The notes under the pieces were generated by a model. That model made no database searches. It had not been told where the DNA came from and worked only from the letters and a program-made list of their open reading frames with translations. From an uncultured Ruminococcus sp. (GTDB lineage Bacteria > Bacillota > Clostridia > Oscillospirales > Ruminococcaceae), in the NCBI GenBank assembly GCA_937894495.1, contig CALCRR010000050.1, forward strand, positions 1 through 6,196: a stretch of 6,196 nt of DNA, written 5' to 3'. The position numbers were made by a program, and so were the translations under genes. Below are positions 5,201-6,196 of the stretch, in pieces. Every line of letters starts with the position of its first letter. Within the stretch, counting starts at the first letter, position 1.

Positions 5201-6109
5201 ATGCTGACCACGATATTAATAGTTATTTCAGCAGTGCTTTCAGCGCTGCTTTTGGGCGTTATGGCAAGGCTTATCCACATAAAGCGTGAGATAAGGCGGT
5301 TTTCCAGGGAAATAACAAGGCTCAAGGACGAAAGCTACCGCCAGCCTGTTAAAGTCACCTGCTTTGATAAGGACATTGTGGCTGCTGCCAACGCCATGAA
5401 CGATACTGTGAGCTATCAGCGCAGCCTTGCACTGAGCAGCGCCGAGGAGAAAAAGGAGCTTGCGAACATAATAGCAGGGATATCCCACGATTTCAGAACT
5501 CCCATGACTGCGGCGCTGGGCTATCTGCAGCTGCTTGAAAAAAGCAGTGACCTCAGCGAAAGGGACAGAAAACACCTGGCTGTGGCGATAGAGAAAAACA
5601 CCTATCTCAAAGAGCTGTCCGATGACTTTTTCGAGATATCCAAGCTTGAAAACGAGAATGAGCAGCCGGTAAACGAACAGGTCAACCTGAGCAACCTGGT
5701 ATCCGAGGTGATACTGGAGCAGTACGGCTGGATAGAAGGCGCAGGCATACAAGCCGAGTTTGACATCAGCGATGGCATAGTGGTAAGCTCGGATATACAC
5801 AAGCTGAGAAGGATACTCTCAAACCTGTTCTCAAACGCACAGAAATACACCAGAAGCTGCATAAGCGCCGAACTCACTGCCTGGGATGGCGGTGCGGTGT
5901 TCACACTCAGCAACGATGTTGAGGACAAAGGCTCCATAGAGATAACCAAGGTTTTCAGCGCATTCTACCGTGCAAGCTCACGCAACAAAAACGGCAGCGG
6001 TCTGGGGCTGTATGTGGTAAAGACCCTGTGCGACAGCATGGGGTTTGAGGTAACAGCCAGTTTTGACGAGTCGGACAAATTCAGCGTGAAGCTGGTGATA
6101 AGGTCATGA
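5201..6109 (+). CDS. Small sensor histidine kinase with a single membrane helix
   Basis: The 302-residue protein has one membrane helix (about 3-23) directly at the N-terminus, a short basic linker with coiled-coil character (24-48), then dimerisation and phospho-acceptor helices with H96 in SHDFRTP (95-101). The ATPase domain has an N box with N208 and N212 and a G2 box NGSGLGL (264-270), plus FSAFYRASS (252-260). The G1 DxGxG box is not recognisable; SNDVEDKG occupies that region, as in many short clostridial kinases of this type. There is no extracellular sensor and no clear HAMP domain. The ATG at 5201 follows AGGGTGG (5189-5195); a GTG at 5192 would add three residues. It lies downstream of the transporter genes and is the likely partner of the regulator at 2676-3371. 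The signal is unknown; sensing through the transporter is possible. Confidence 0.9.
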   Translation: MLTTILIVISAVLSALLLGVMARLIHIKREIRRFSREITRLKDESYRQPVKVTCFDKDIVAAANAMNDTVSYQRSLALSSAEEKKELANIIAGISHDFRTPMTAALGYLQLLEKSSDLSERDRKHLAVAIEKNTYLKELSDDFFEISKLENENEQPVNEQVNLSNLVSEVILEQYGWIEGAGIQAEFDISDGIVVSSDIHKLRRILSNLFSNAQKYTRSCISAELTAWDGGAVFTLSNDVEDKGSIEITKVFSAFYRASSRNKNGSGLGLYVVKTLCDSMGFEVTASFDESDKFSVKLVIRS

Positions 6110-6163
6110 GGTTGTCGGGGGCGGTGTAGGTGTTCAGCTGTCATACCGTGTGCAGGTTTTACT

Positions 6164-6196
6164 GGGGAAAACCTTTCTGAAGAAAGGTTATTCCCC
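6164..6196. terminator. Long palindromic hairpin at the window end, probable terminator or intergenic repeat
   Basis: GGGGAA (6164-6169) and AACCTTTC (6170-6177) pair with GAAAGGTT (6182-6189) and TTCCCC (6191-6196), giving 14 base pairs with a TGAA loop and one bulged A at 6190. It lies 54 bases after the kinase stop, so it may end the operon transcript. The window stops at the last C, so a following T run cannot be seen. A nearly perfect symmetrical palindrome of this kind is also typical of dispersed intergenic repeats in gut clostridia. Confidence 0.65.

Noticed and set aside
5240..5800. 186-codon open frame on the minus strand inside the kinase gene
   Set aside because: It is antisense to the H box and linker of a clear histidine kinase. 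Its composition is that of a reversed reading of the kinase codons and no ribosome site was seen.

Overview
The window looks like a chromosomal piece from a low-to-mid GC clostridial Firmicute, most likely a Ruminococcus-like gut organism. This is an inference from the frequent ATA, AGG and AGA codons, the strong Shine-Dalgarno sites, the consensus sigma-A promoter and the style of the proteins; no 16S or other marker gene is present. All supported genes lie on the + strand.

Region 1 (1-583) has no convincing gene. It begins with two identical 55-bp direct repeats (1-55 and 189-243), which enclose a GC-rich stem-loop. A featureless AT-rich stretch follows. Next comes a near-perfect extended -10 sigma-A promoter (391-419) and a leader RNA of about 158 nt with several competing secondary structures.

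Region 2 (584-2631) is a single-gene unit. It encodes a membrane-anchored CapD/PglF/WbpM-type nucleotide-sugar 4,6-dehydratase, probably for exopolysaccharide or glycan sugar synthesis, and it is closed by a clear intrinsic terminator.

Region 3 (2676-6109) is a compact signalling and transport module: an OmpR-type response regulator, an ABC ATPase of the BcrA/LanF kind, an ABC-2 type six-helix permease, and a small histidine kinase with one membrane helix and no extracellular sensor. Four TTTACC-like direct repeats at 11-12 bp spacing lie between the regulator gene and the ATPase gene, just upstream of a poor -35/-10 promoter. This is the arrangement expected if the regulator activates the transporter and kinase genes. 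A plausible circuit is that the kinase, perhaps sensing through the transporter or at the membrane, phosphorylates the regulator. The regulator then induces export or protection against a peptide or other membrane-active compound. The substrate cannot be read from the sequence.

Region 4 (6110-6196) is non-coding and ends in a long palindromic hairpin cut by the window edge. I see no CRISPR array, tRNA, rRNA, transposase or phage gene. The least explained parts are the capD leader RNA, the direct-repeat operator, the intercistronic hairpin before the kinase, and the repeat pair at the left end.
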